A stretch of DNA of 64,000 nucleotides from Blastomyces gilchristii SLH14081 (Eukaryota; Ascomycota; Eurotiomycetes; Onygenales; Ajellomycetaceae), in the NCBI RefSeq assembly GCF_000003855.2, contig NW_003101682.1, positions 3,809,632 through 3,873,631 of the forward strand, written 5' to 3'. Positions within the stretch are counted from its first letter, which is position 1, and the number at the start of each line of letters is the position of its first letter. A program made the position numbers and the translations under genes. Below the pieces are notes generated by a model, which saw only the letters and a list, made by a program, of their open reading frames with translations, did no database searches and was not told where the DNA came from. This document shows positions 23,843 through 36,584 of the stretch, in pieces.

Positions 23843-26800
23843 ATGAATATACAACAAAAATAATAAAAAAACTTTAAAAACTCTTCAAAAATCACATTTA
23901 TTCAAAATAATGTGAATAGGAAACTTAAATTGCATTTATTCTTATCTTCAGATTGTATTTGAATAAAAAGTTGCTTTTGTACTTCTTCAGAATCAAACTT
24001 TGATACTGAGTAAAAGTATATCATTTCTCATTCAAGCTATTACTGCTTTCTTCCTGAAAAATCTGAGATAAAATCAAGAGTAGTGATCTTTGAGAGAAAA
24101 AGGACAAGATATGAATTTAATTTGAGATTTGATATCATATCTGACTCTGATATTCTGGTGAGTGATATTATAGATAAAGAGAATGAGTTTGATACTATTC
24201 AACTTATAAATATCTATAATGAAAAGTCATTGAAAGAAAACAACAATACCTGAACAATTGATAGAGAATCTTTGAATATAACTCTCTTAAAAAACTCTAT
24301 AATTGCAGAAGACTTCAATACACATCATCTCTAATCAAACTCAGAGTGCACAAGAGCAGTAAGAGTAGATAAACTGATTGAATGAACTTTTGAACATTCA
24401 CTAGATTTAGTTAACAAGTCTGATCAATAAACATTCTTTAGAAAAGGCATGAAACAGAAATCTATTATAGATCTAACTTTCATGTCATAAAATCTAATTG
24501 AAAAAAGACTTATAAACTGATTTATTGATTCAAATTAAACCTCAGAATCAGATCATGAGATCATTCAATTTGATATTGAACTGAGTGAAAAACAAAGAAG
24601 TGAAAATCCTCTTCTCTCTAATCAGTATAACTTTGAAAAAACTGATTGAAAAGCAGTTGAAGAAAGAGTAAAACAGCTGAAATCTGAAAGACAGAATGAG
24701 CTCTATTGAAATCAAAGTCAAGATATCTCAAATGAAATGCTTTAAAATAGAGTAAAGCTGATTACATCTATTCTTCTAACAAGTATTGAAGAAAATATTT
24801 CAAAGAAAAAGTCTTCTGAGTATTTCAAACCTTGATGAAATGAGAATATCACTTCTAAAAGAAAGCAATTAGTCACTGCTAAGAGAGATTGAAAGAATAA
24901 CTTAATATCTGATGAAGAGTTCAAAGCTATTCAAAATGAATATTTTTCAGATATTAAAAAAGTTAAAATAGATTACTGAAACAAATTTCTTGAAGAAGCA
25001 TAAGAAAAAGAAGTTTTTAAAGTCTTCAACTATACTAAAACAAGAAGTGTAGCAAAGCTTTCAACCTTAGAATATGAATTTCAGAATGAATTGTATACAG
25101 CAAACTCTTTTGAGAAAGAATATCAAGCTTTTATAAGAATTCTCTTTCAAAACTCATCATATTTAGAAGAGAAGAATATGTCATTTTATAAATATATTGA
25201 TGAAAATAACTGGGAATGATCTGAGCTTACATGTGATGAACTAGAGTCAGTAATATTCTGAAGTTCAATTAAAACTGCTGCAGAGTCTGATTCAATTAAT
25301 TATTTAATTATTCAAAACACATATTCCTACTTGAAGAATGAATATTTTGAGCTCTTTTTCAATCTCTTAAAAAATGATTATCATTCTGAATGCTGGAGAG
25401 AAGCTACTGAAGTAATCCTTGCAAAACCTAATAGAAAAGCTTCAATTTCTAAGTTATATAGAGTAATATCTCTTTTGAACTGTTTGAGAAAAGTTCTAGA
25501 AAAGATAATAGCTACTAGATTATCTTTTATAAGCTCTATTAGTAATTCTCTTCTATTTAATGAATAAATGAGAGATAGAAAACATTGTTCTGCAGTTGAC
25601 ACTGGTCTCTCAGTTATTCATGATATTCAAGTAGTAAAGCATGAAGATCTGGTCTCAACTGCAGTTTTTATTGATATAAAAGATGCATTTGATCATGTTT
25701 CAAAGTCTAAGATGATTTAAACTTTGAAGATGTTAAAACTGTCACTTTCTCTAATAAAATGAGTTAATTGTTTCATATCTAAAAGAATTATACAACTATT
25801 CTTTGATGGAAGAAAACAACATAAAACTGAGATAAAAATAGAAGTATTATAAGAATCTTCAATCTCACCTGTTTTATTTGCAATATACACTGCATATCTA
25901 TTCAAGAATAGAGAGATAAAAATAGTGAGATCTTCAAGTTATGTAGATGATATTGATCTACTCTACAGTTCAAAGACAATCAAAGAGAATTTAGAAGTGA
26001 TTGAGAAAGCAGTAAAGAAAATCTTTGTTAGAGCAGATATCAATTCAATTCAATTTAATATAAATAAAACTGAGTTAATTCACTTTTTTTCCAGATTTAA
26101 TAAGAAAAAACTAAGTCTAACTCTTTTGAATAAAGAGATTAAACCCAGTTTGAATGTCAAATGACTAGGAGTATGATTAAACTCTAAGTTGAATTTTAAA
26201 TATTTTATTCAACAAAGAATCATCAAGGTAGAGAGACTACTGAATAGTATAATCAGACTATCAAATACTGAGAGAGGTGTATCTTTTCAGGCTATGAGAC
26301 AGTTATACATAGCCTGTATTATCTCAGTAGCTGATTATAGAGTTCAAGTTTGATGAAATAATCAAGATAACTTCACTGAACTGTTTCAAAGTCTATAAAA
26401 CAGAGCTTTGAGAAGAATTCTGAGAGCATTTAAATCATCTTCTATTAAAGCAATGAAAATTGAAGCTTCAATTCCATCTCCTGCTATTCAATTTGAAAAG
26501 GCCTGTATGAACTATGCTCTAAGAGTCATGAAGATGAGCTCAAATTATATAATCAGAGAAAGAGTCTCTTATTTATGTTCATCAGTTAACTCAGGAAATG
26601 AACTGAATTAAAATAGATTTCTTGATTGAAATGAGAATAATACTTTAAAGAAAATGCTCTCTCAACTCTATAGACTATGTTCACTTATTAAAAATTAATT
26701 TTCTTCATTAAATATTGAGAAAATTAAGCATGAGAAGATATCTCTCTGAAGAAATAAGCTGAAATCTCTCATAGACTTACAAATAAGTGAAATATCTAAA

Positions 26801-27790
26801 GAGAGAGAATATGAACAGCATTTGAAGAAGATCTCTATAATCAATATGAAAGACTCTATTCTGATTTACTCAGATGACTCAAAAAATGAGAATTTGAATA
26901 GATTAGATGCAGATATTGCTTATACTGAAGATAATATCAATTTTATCCCAGATTTCTGAAATTTAGACTGTGAAGCTGAAGTCTTTGACGCTGAACTATT
27001 TGTAATAGTGAAAGCTTTCAAACTCATTGAAATAAAATCTCATAAAAGAGAAAATAGTTTGAAAGAGACATGAATATTCTCTGATAGTCAAGCTGCTTTA
27101 AAAAGACTTAGAAATAGTCAGATTCATAATGATCAAATGAATCTTGAACTGATTTTAAACTCTGTTTTGAAAATTCAAAAAAGAAGAACATTAAAACTGA
27201 TAATTCATCTGCATTGAGTTCCTGCTCATATGAATATTCATGACAATGAATTGGCAGATTCAGCTGCAAAAAAGAGTTCAGAATTAAGCAGATCTATTCA
27301 AAAAACAGTGTTCTGATCTTTCATAAAGAGAAAGATAAAATAATCTTGTTTAAACAAGTGAAATGAAAGCTGGCAGAAACAAAAGAAGAGCATACATTAT
27401 TCAAGATTTCAGATAAAACCAAAGTGGAAATCTTGTTCAATTAAATGTAAAAAGAAAATATTCTCATTCATAATTCAGTTAAAACTAGGACATAGTTATT
27501 TCAAATCCTATATACAAAGATTTGATGATAGATTTGATTCAACAGAGTGCTCATTCTGCAATACAAATAAAAATCCTGAGCATATTGTAATATATTATGC
27601 ATTATACAATAGTCTCAGAGTCAGATTAAAGAAGAAGTATGATTAAATCAATTAAATATGAGGTTCTTATTCTCAACTGAGACAGGGAATAAATACTTAA
27701 TAGACTTTCTATCAGAACTCAAGCATCTATAAGAAAATGGCTGCATTCAGAAGTATCTGAATATGAAGAGGCGGAAATTGATTAGATATA
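23843..27790 (+). pseudogene. LINE-1 ORF2: endonuclease, reverse transcriptase, RNase H
   Basis: The frame opens at ATG 23843 (MNIQQK), 30 bases after ORF1. Endonuclease motifs include AEDFNTHH (about 24310) and the SDH motif in SESDHEIIQFD (about 24545). RT covers about 25250-26160: AVFIDIKDAFDHV near 25660, SSISPVLFAIY near 25860, and an intact YVDD at 25940-25951. RNase H lies about 26980-27290 (VFDAELF, IFSDSQAALKRL, HWVPAHMNIHDNELAD). A C-terminal CCHC motif reads CSFCNTNKNPEHIV near 27550. Trp is frequently TGA. The RT active site is intact, but the frame has many stops. The 3' limit is approximate. Confidence 0.82.
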
Positions 27791-28060
27791 GTCTGTTAAA
27801 ACAGCTATACACCATCTTTTAATAATTTTATTTTGTTATAGTCTCTCTTTACTGTACTTGTTTCTTTTTGTTCTTTTCTATCTATCTATTTAATGTGTCT
27901 ATCTTTAAGAGCATGTTCTCTTTTCCTTTGTCATGATATTTTCAAATGGTTTCAAAGTATCAGAAGGTGTTGAAATGCTGCAATTTGTAAACAGTTTTTG
28001 TATTCTGAGCTGGAATTTTCTGATTTTGCATATCTGAAATTGATAAGTGTATAATACTTG

Positions 28061-28566
28061 TAGACTGGCCGCTGAGACCGTGAATTTCACATTTGATCTC
28101 ATTTGATCTGATCTCATACATTTCTTGGCGTGAATCCCGCTGGGACTAATCATTAAACAAACATGCAAAGTGACTATATATCAGATCTCAAAATGAAACC
28201 ATGACTTGAAAAAAATGAGAAAGTGGTCTCATTTAGTCCCATTTAGTCTCATTCTTAGCATAAAGTTACTATTTTTAGACATTTTAAGGTTTTTTTTAGA
28301 CTATTTTTAATTTTTTAAAAAGTAACGCTTTTTGATAACACTCAAATGAGATTTAAAGTCATTTAAAGCAATAAAAATAATTTAAATTGAGAAGTGGAAA
28401 TCATGGTCTCATTTGGAAAATGTGACAAGAGTAGACAGTAAGTCCCACTGGGACAGTATGGAACTACTATCTAATGTTAGAACCGTGTAATGAGATCTGT
28501 CGAATTGCCAATGAGACTATCAAAAATTCTGGTCCTGGTCTCAGACATGGTCACACGGTCAGTCTA
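28061..28566 (-). mobile_element. hAT-type MITE copy 1, 506 bp
   Basis: It starts TAGACTGGCC and ends GGTCAGTCTA (10-bp terminal inverted repeats, one mismatch), with a perfect 8-bp target duplication AATACTTG at 28053-28060 and 28567-28574. An 8-bp duplication and TAG-type ends are hAT hallmarks. There is no coding capacity. It lies inverted relative to copies 2 and 3, which are also exactly 506 bp. It is inserted in the LINE-1 3' UTR; LINE-2 and LINE-3 show the site without it. Confidence 0.92.
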
Positions 28567-28596
28567 AATACTTGACTCTATAGATATAGGAAAAAC

Positions 28597-28619
28597 CCTG
28601 AGAACTAAAGGTTCTCAGG
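28597..28619 (+). other. Hairpin in the LINE 3' UTR
   Basis: Perfect 9-bp stem CCTGAGAAC / GTTCTCAGG with a 5-base loop, about 45 bases before the AAT tail. The same position in LINE-2 and LINE-3 carries the sequence with C-to-T damage. Stem-loops close to the 3' end are used by some LINE reverse transcriptases to recognise their RNA, so a role as RT-recognition structure is possible (inference). Confidence 0.55.
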
Positions 28620-28680
28620 TAGATGTCATAGTCTCTGACTGCATACATCTATAATTGAAGAATAATAATAATAATAATAG

Positions 28681-28892
28681 TAGAGATATTGATCAGTTTT
28701 ATTAGATCTTTTCTACAATTCTTTCATAAGATGATGAAGAAATAATAATTATAGTTTCAGATAAAGTGTCTGCTGCTGTTCAATATCTCAGTCAGTAGAA
28801 CTCTTGAGAGATAATTCAATATAGTTGCTTATAACTCAGATAATCAGTTATATATAAATTATACATCTCTTGTATTATTCTGATATGTAAGA
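28681..28892. other. Spacer between two tail-to-tail LINE 3' ends
   Basis: 212 A+T-rich bases between the tail of LINE-1 and the reverse-oriented tail of LINE-2. I see no gene, no LTR end and no match to another element in the window. Confidence 0.6.
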
Positions 28893-29873
28893 TTATTATT
28901 ATTATTATTATTCTTCAATTATAGATGTATGCCGTTAGAGACTATAACATCTATCTAAGAATCTTTAGTTCTCAGGGTTTTTCCTATATCTATACAGTCA
29001 ACTATTATACATTTATCAATTTCAGATATGCAAAATCAAAAAATTCCAGCTCAGAATACAAAAACTATTTACAAATTGCAGTATTTCAACACCTTCTGAC
29101 ACTTTGAAATCATTTGAAAACATCATGACAAAGGAAAAGAGAACATAGTCTTAAAGATAGACACATTAAATAAATAGATAGAAAAGAACAGAAAGAAACA
29201 AGTACAGTAAAGAGAGACTATAACAAAATAAAATCATTAAAAGATAGTGTATAGCTGTTTTAACAGACTATATCTAATCAATTTCTCTCTCTTCATATTT
29301 AGATACTTCTGAATTCAGTCATTTTCTTGTAGCTGCTTGAGTTTCTGATAGAAAGTCTATTAAGTATTTAATTCCTATCTCAGTTGAGAATAAGAACCTC
29401 ATAGTTAATTGATTTAAATCATACTTCTTCTTTAATCTGACTCTGAGACTATTGTATAATGTACAATGCATTACAATATGCTCAGAATTTTCATTTGTAT
29501 TGCAGAATGAGCACTCTGTTGAATCAAATCTATCATCAAATCTTTGTATATAGAATTTGAAATAACCATGTTCTAGTTTTAGCTGAATTATAGATGAGAC
29601 TATTTTCTTTTTACATTTAATTGAACAAGATTTTCACTTTGGTTTTGTCTCAAATCTTGAATAATGTATGCTCTTCTTTTGTTTCTGCCAGCTTTCATTT
29701 CACTTATTTAAACCAGATTCTTTTGTCTTTCTCTTTATGAAAGATCAGAACACTGTTTTTCAAATAGATCTGCTTAATTCTGAACTCTTTTTTGCAACTG
29801 AATCAGTCAATTCATTGCCATGAAGATTCATATGAGCAGGAACTCAATGCAGATGAATTATTAGTTTTGATAA
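28893..29873 (-). mobile_element. LINE-2: 5'-truncated LINE, inverted
   Basis: A minus-strand copy of the 3' end of the LINE, from the ATT-repeat tail (28893-28912) to a point in the RNase H region. Similarity to LINE-1 27190-28060 plus 28567-28680 is high; LINE-2 lacks the MITE. 5' truncation is typical of target-primed reverse transcription. It abuts Gypsy A-3 sequence after about 30 unassigned bases. Confidence 0.82.
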
Positions 29874-29904
29874 TGTCAGTCTTATTAACTGAGTCACACT
29901 GACA

Positions 29905-31670
29905 ATTAGAAATTATCCTTGTTGTATAGCAATAGTTGTCAACTGATTTAACAGCACATGTGCTGCGTGTGATGAGAAGAAATAGATGAGTTTCTCTGCT
30001 AACTGTGTAGATCTTCTTTTCTCATCTCTGTTCGAATCAAACACATGATAAGTGAATTCCTTATATATTAATTTGAAATGTGAAAAATATAGTTAATAAG
30101 TGACTTACAGATCTCTCATTATATTCCATTCTATATATGAAATTCTCTGCAAAAGTAGTGTGTTTTAGAGACAAAGCTAACAGTAGTAGTAGAAATTTTT
30201 GAAATGATCTTTTCTCTCTATGACACATTTTTCTCTCTTTCTCTTTATTTGCAATAGTAAGTGCATGAAAGCATTATCTTTGAGAGATAATAAGAGACTT
30301 ATTCTGATGCTTTCTAGTGATTAAATGTCTTCATAATGCAGCTGCGGTCTCTGTAACTGTCAAGAAAGTCAGGTTAAAGATGAAGATAGCAGTGTTAACA
30401 GATCACAGAAGCACTGCTTTTATTGTCACATCTTCTTCTTCTTCTTTTTCTACTTCTCTTGCAGCCGCAGCAGTAGAAGCTGTGCCTTGTAGTGAGATGT
30501 TATCTCTTCTGCCAGTTGATTCATCAGTAATCAGTTCTGTCTCTGCTCTCTCTATAACTGTTGCAATACTGTCTTCTTCTTCAATCAACATGATGATGTA
30601 CAACCTCATGTAATGATTCACAGAGAATCTCAGAGAGAGCTTGATTCTGAAGACAGCAGCTTCAAGAAGTTCAATCTATAGTTTCTCTTCTATGACATGT
30701 CTGAGCTCTGCTCAGAATACTGCTGAGTTGAGTCTGCAGAGTTCTGCAGTTTCTTTATCTTCTCTCTGTGAGAAGACTCTGATGTGATCTCTGACTGACA
30801 CTGTTACTTATCTGTGCTGTGTTAAGAAGCTGAAGCAAGAGAGAATCTTATACATCTACTTCTTCTCTCACTTCTGTTATTTCTGTTATATCTGTAGCAA
30901 CAACTTCTGTCTCTCTGTAAGTATTATTTCATAAGAAGCTTGGATACTCAAGTAGTGCAGAGTAAGAGTCTTGAAGCTTCAAGTATTAATGAATTCTATC
31001 ATGACTGAGAAGAGCCCTCTTACTCATCTGTAAAAGAAGATGCAAGTGTGAATCTCTGAGATGAAAAAACACCTCAGAATGATCAGTCTTAAGAAGAAGA
31101 AATTAGTCAGTGCTGCTGTTGAAAGTGCTACAGAGATTAATCACTGATTGAAGATAATCTCACTTCAATTAAAGTAGATAAGTGAGATACTTTATAAATT
31201 GATAGATTGATACTTTATACATTTCTCATACTCTTCTGCAGCATACACTTCTGTGATGCTGTAGCACTAACTTCACAGCAGATGAAGATATCAGTGTCAG
31301 AGACTTTAAAAGTGAAGAATAAGTTTGATAAGAATGAAATTATTAATGAGTAGACTCTGATCTCTCTTTTTACTTTTTCTGTGACCTGTGACTCTATTAG
31401 AATAGCAGCAGTCTGTGAGTCAATAATATTAATCTTATTAATTTCAAATATTTCTTTCTCTTAATAACTTCACAAATTTTACACTTGTATAGTCCTATTA
31501 AACTTCTAAAAAAATCCTTTGAGAGAAAATAGAAGAAGAGTGCTACAGAGTTTACAAGACACTAACTTATCACAGTGAGATCATCTCTAAAAAACTCTTG
31601 TTTTTGAGAAAAATGAGAAGTCTTAAGTTGTTTTTCTTACTCACCATCTCTGATGTACAATGAGACAGTC
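29905..31670 (-). other. Extra 3' region of Gypsy A-3
   Basis: Corresponds to 1490-3287 of A-1. Both strands of 30317-30621 are open (98 codons plus, 72 codons minus). The minus version shares RRDNISLQG with A-1, and a Ser/Ala-rich plus version also exists in A-1, so the real coding strand is undecided. A hydrophobic minus-strand stretch (NSVALFFYFLSKDFFRSL, about 31550-31490) matches that of A-1. Confidence 0.45.
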
Positions 31671-34600
31671 TCTACTAACTGTCTCATAGCTTAGAATCTC
31701 TTTCTCAGTATTTTTTAAATGCTCAAGCAGTTCTTACAAATTGTCTGATGATGAGTAATCTTCTTATTTAATAAGATATTCAAGCTTACTGTAATGTGTT
31801 CACTTATTCAATATTTTCTTCCTAAAATATTCAGTATCACTCTCAATCTTAATACTATCTGACTGAGACAGCTCTACTTCAGAATGTTGCTTATAGAGCT
31901 TTAAATTGAAGATGTGAAAAACAGGATGAATTGATTTCAATTCTGAGATTAATTTTAACTCATATATCTGCTTACTTATCACTCTTATTACTGAGAAGAG
32001 TTCTAGTCACTACTCACTGAGCTTCTTACACAGCCTCATTGTCTTGATATTCTTTGCTGAAAGTAGCACTTGATTCTCTATCAAGAACTTCATTAAAAGA
32101 TATTTTTAATTATAGTATTCTGTCTATCACTTCTGAGTGTAGCAGATGCTTCTTACTACCTTCTTATTAATTTTATTTAAAAGTTTCAATCTTTCTTTAA
32201 CTTCTAATAGTGAGAGATACTCTGTTCTCTGTATCTGTTCAATATTCTGACTGTCTATCTTCTTCTTTAAAATGTCATTCACAATGTCACTGAGTAATGA
32301 AGAATTATATTCATAATAAGTATAGAAAGAAGATACTTTTAAGATTATATTCTTTGCATTGTTATACATAAATTCAGTAGTCAGAAGATGTTTAAGTCAA
32401 TCATTCTGATAATATAAATAGAACACTTAAAAATGCTGTTTTAATGTCTGATTCTGATATTCAGTCTGATCATCTGTCTGTGAATGAAATGCAGTGCTGA
32501 GAAGATATCTTATTATAAGATAATAGTAAAAAGCTGATCAGTATTTACTGATGAAGAGAGATTCTTAATCTGTTATCAATAATTTCAGAGCATCATGATC
32601 ACAAATAATAATATCTAAAAATAGATCAGTCAATTCAGAAGCTTTAATCTTTTTATAAGTAGAAATATATTTTATTATCTTTATAAAGCAGTCAATAATG
32701 ACTAAAATCAAGTTATATTCTTTAACTCTTATCAACTTTAGCAGATCAACTATGAAATTCATTGATAGATTCTGTTATAAGCTCTTTGAAACAGGCAGTA
32801 ATACTAACTCAGTGTATTACTTATACTATGAGATCTTTATTCTTTAACAGATATTAAATGTCTCAACATACTCTGTAATATCTGCTCAGAGCTTGTCTTA
32901 AATATATTTATATTTTAGAAGCTCTTCAGCTTTCTCTAATCTGAAGTACTCAGCATGGAGTTTATCATGATGAATTCTTAATAACTCTTAACACACTGCT
33001 CTGCTATAAGGGATAAAGACTGAATTATTTAGCAGTAGCAGTTCATATTCTTCTAGTTATCAGTGACTTGATTTCTTAGCAGTATTGCCCTGCTCAGAGT
33101 CTGTCTCTACTAAGATTCAACTAGATTATTTTTTCTTCAACTTCTGAATTCAAGCTGCAGTAGAGATATTCTTCTGCTGTAACTTATCAATGAATTTTAA
33201 AAGTAGTCAGATTAAAAGATTGTAAACTGTTTCATTCTTTATCAATTCAATAACAGTAAGATATAATATAAGATACTTATAATCTTCAGTGTTAATTCTC
33301 TGCAGAGATTCAGGTTTTCTTTCATCTTTTATACTGAGTCATATAGCTGTTTTATCAGTGCTACTTCTGAGCTTCAGAGAATCTCAACTCTCTGCAGCCA
33401 GTTTCTTCTATAGTGATAACACAGATTCTTTTATAGGATTCTTCTTCTCATCAATGATATTATAATCAGACTGTCTAGCCAGTGTGTCAGTGAGATTAAG
33501 CTGATCTAGACAGTATCAGATATAGAAATTATACTCTGAAAGCAGCTCTGCTCATCTGACTTAACATTCTATCAAGCTTTTTATTATCAAGAAGTAACAC
33601 AGATTTACATGATCAGTGAGAACTTACACTGAGTACTTATTACTCTGAAGATAATGTTACTAGATCTTAAAGAATTCAATAATTGCTAATATTTCTTAAT
33701 CATGAATATCATATCTTCTCTGTATGAATAATAACTTCTTGAAGAAGAAGATCACTGATCTTTATTCACAGTATCTTATACACTCTGTGAAAAAGTCTTC
33801 TCTTACAGACATTTCATTGCCTGTATTCTCAGAGATTATTATTCTTTAATTCTTTCAACATTGAAAGATCTTCAGTATCAACTGTGAAAAGATTTCACAG
33901 AGCTCATTTTCAGATGCATCAGTCTCACACTGATTCAGTACATCAGAGTTAAAGTGAATCAGTATTGTATTATCTGTAAAAGCTTGTTTCAATTATACAA
34001 ATGTCTGCACAGTGTCTTGAGTGAGAGTAAATAGTTTTATTTTTCTGTCTTTAACACTTATCTTTAACAGATCTGTAAGAGAGGCAGTAATCTGTAAATA
34101 TGTATAAATGAATTATCTATAGAAATTTATAAATTCTAGAAATATCTGCATTTCACAGTATATTCATGATACTAGTCAGTTCTTAATAACAGAGACTCAG
34201 CTTCTGTTCATTGAAATGCTATTAATCTTAATAATATAATCTAAGAAATCAATCTTCTATACATAGAACAAGTATTTTTCAGTGTTTGTATAGAGTTGAT
34301 GCTGTCTTAAGTGACTTAATACTTCTTGAATATAAGTATTATGTTCTTTCTCTTTTTTCAAGAAGATTAGAATATTGTTCAAGTATACTATAGAGAAGAC
34401 ATTGACAAGACCTCAAAGCATCTTATTTATATAGATCTGGAAGATGACTGAAGTATTACAAAGATCAAAAGATAAAATAAGATATTTGAAATTGCTGTAC
34501 TTAGTATGAAAAGTCATTTTTCAAACATTATCTTTATTAACTCTGATTCTATGATAGATATCTTATATATCAATCTTTGAGAATATCTTTGCTTCAGATA

Positions 34601-36584
34601 ATTGATTAATCATCTCATCAATTAATAATAATGAATAGTAATTCTTAACTGTTATCTTATTGAGGTCTCTGTAGTCTATACATAGATGTAGTCTATCATT
34701 CTTCTTAGATATAAAGAGTATGAGTGCTTTTGTCAGACTCTTCAATGAGTATATTCACTTCTTTGATTGTGCTTTCTCAAGATATTTATGCAGAACATTC
34801 AATTTCTTTCCTGATAAGTTATAAAGAGACCTGTATAACATAATTATATCATTTTTAAGATGAATCTTATATTATATCTTTATATTAGAAAACTTCACTG
34901 CTTCTCTTTCTGAAAGAATATTCTCATAATCTGTAAAGAGATGTTATATTCATTCATCTTCAATGACAGATACTGTTACTAATCTTGCAGTGAGAGTGAT
35001 AACTTCTTTATCTATTCTCAAGTCTCAGTCATCTACTGCATAATATATTAACTCTATCTTTTTCTCAAGATTCTTCTGATGAAACTCTTCAGATTTCTCT
35101 ATCACTGTCTCTTTATTAGTAAGACAGTATCATCACACCTGAGTGACTCAGTCAATGAGAGAATTGTTTTCTCTCAATCACAGAAGATCTAGAATGATAT
35201 TCTTATCTATAATATTAACAGTGAGAAGAAGCAGACTACTCTTTTTAAAAATTTCTTCTGAGTTTGTGATTATACACTTTGCTTAAATTATGTCAAAACA
35301 GTGATATTTCATTTCATTGATAAATTTTATATAATCTGACAGATCTGTCTTCTTTCAACTCCTCATCAAAGAAAAGAAATAGAATATGAAGTTAATATCT
35401 ACTCTGAAGTTAAGTAGACATCTCACTAATATCTTCTCATTCAGAATATTCATTGTGATTGTAATATAAACTCAGAGATGTGAGAATTATCAATTCTTGA
35501 TTTCTTTCTCTTCTTTATCTTTCACAGATACATTTGTCAGAAGAGAAGTCAACTTTAAGAAGATATCTTCTCAGTTTCTTCTCTTCTTCAGCTGCTTGCA
35601 ATTACTAGTATAGTGATTATCAGCTTCACAGTTAAAATAGAGATCTTTATTAAATATTTTTTAACATTTCTTCACACTGAGTGAAGAATTGAAACACTTG
35701 AAATTCTTCTTTATATTCTCTGTATCAGAGTTATTACAGTACTATTTAGATTCTATTATTAATTACTTAGAAGAGATCTTGTTAATCTTTTTCTCAGAGT
35801 ATTGATTATTCAAATAGATTCAAGATATCAAGTTGACAAGCTCAGTGTAATTGATTAATGAACTCTGATACTGTGATATCATTGTTCATATCTTGTGAGT
35901 CACCTTTATAAGATAAAGCAGTATTTTTAATTGATTCAAATCATCAGTTAATTTCTCTCAATATTCTTCAAATCTTGTATTGAAATTAAAACAATTCTCA
36001 TCATCTTATTAATATAATGAGTTGAACTGCTGCACTGCCGTAAAGCTGTAGCTGCAGTTGCAGTGATCTTTGATCTGATTCAGTAGAAAGTCTTTGAATT
36101 CTTCCCAAGTTATGACAGTATTAATATACTCAATCTCTCTCTTCTTAATAGCTCAAGTAGTTGCAGAGATGCCTTTAAGAAGGTTGATAATGTATATTTC
36201 TCATATCTCATAAGTATTAAACTGACTCAGGTTAAGGTGGAATTTTCATTCAAGAATACAGGTGAAGTTGTGAAATTCAGACAATGTATTTCTCTTGTAA
36301 TTTGAAGAATCTTTAATCTTAATCTCTCTATCTTCATGATAGATGTAGGTGTGTTGAGGCTGTGACAGTGGCAGAGTGATTGAAGAGCTCATGCTATAGT
36401 GTACAGTGAGTTCAAAAATCTTGAATTTCTGCTGAGATAGAGATGTACATACTCTAGAGAATAATGTGAAGTTTCTTTCAGAGAGTGAAGTCAGGTTCAT
36501 CTCAGTATGAGTGTATAAGATTATATCAGTCTGTTAATAGAGCTCAACTGATTCATACTTGTAATCAGATGAAGTAATTCAAAT
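31671..36584 (-). pseudogene. Gypsy A-3 gag-pol-chromodomain pseudogene
   Basis: The gag start region lies at 36500-36246 on minus (MNLTSLSERNFTLFSRV; YHEDREIKIKDSSNYK). The zinc-knuckle relic YFNCEADNHYTSNC is near 35640-35595. In RT the YLDD box has become YLNN (near 34378-34390). The integrase core FIVDLLKLIRVKEYNLIL lies at about 32760-32700, and the chromodomain around 31820-31670. Most breaks are TGA for Trp. Of the three family A copies this one keeps the longest open stretches. Confidence 0.83.

Larger units (their letters stand above)
21183..28680 (+). mobile_element. LINE-1: near full-length Tad-like non-LTR retrotransposon
   Basis: A plus-strand non-LTR element with two ORFs, a 3' UTR and an AAT-repeat tail ending at 28680. 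Order: 5' UTR (to 22193), ORF1 gag-like protein with zinc knuckles, ORF2 with apurinic endonuclease, RT, RNase H and a C-terminal CCHC motif. An RNase H domain plus gag knuckles fits the Tad1 clade of fungal LINEs. The left boundary is not defined, because no second full-length copy is available here and no target duplication was found. A 506-bp MITE sits in the 3' UTR at 28061-28566. RIP damage is milder than in the Gypsy elements. Confidence 0.82.
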
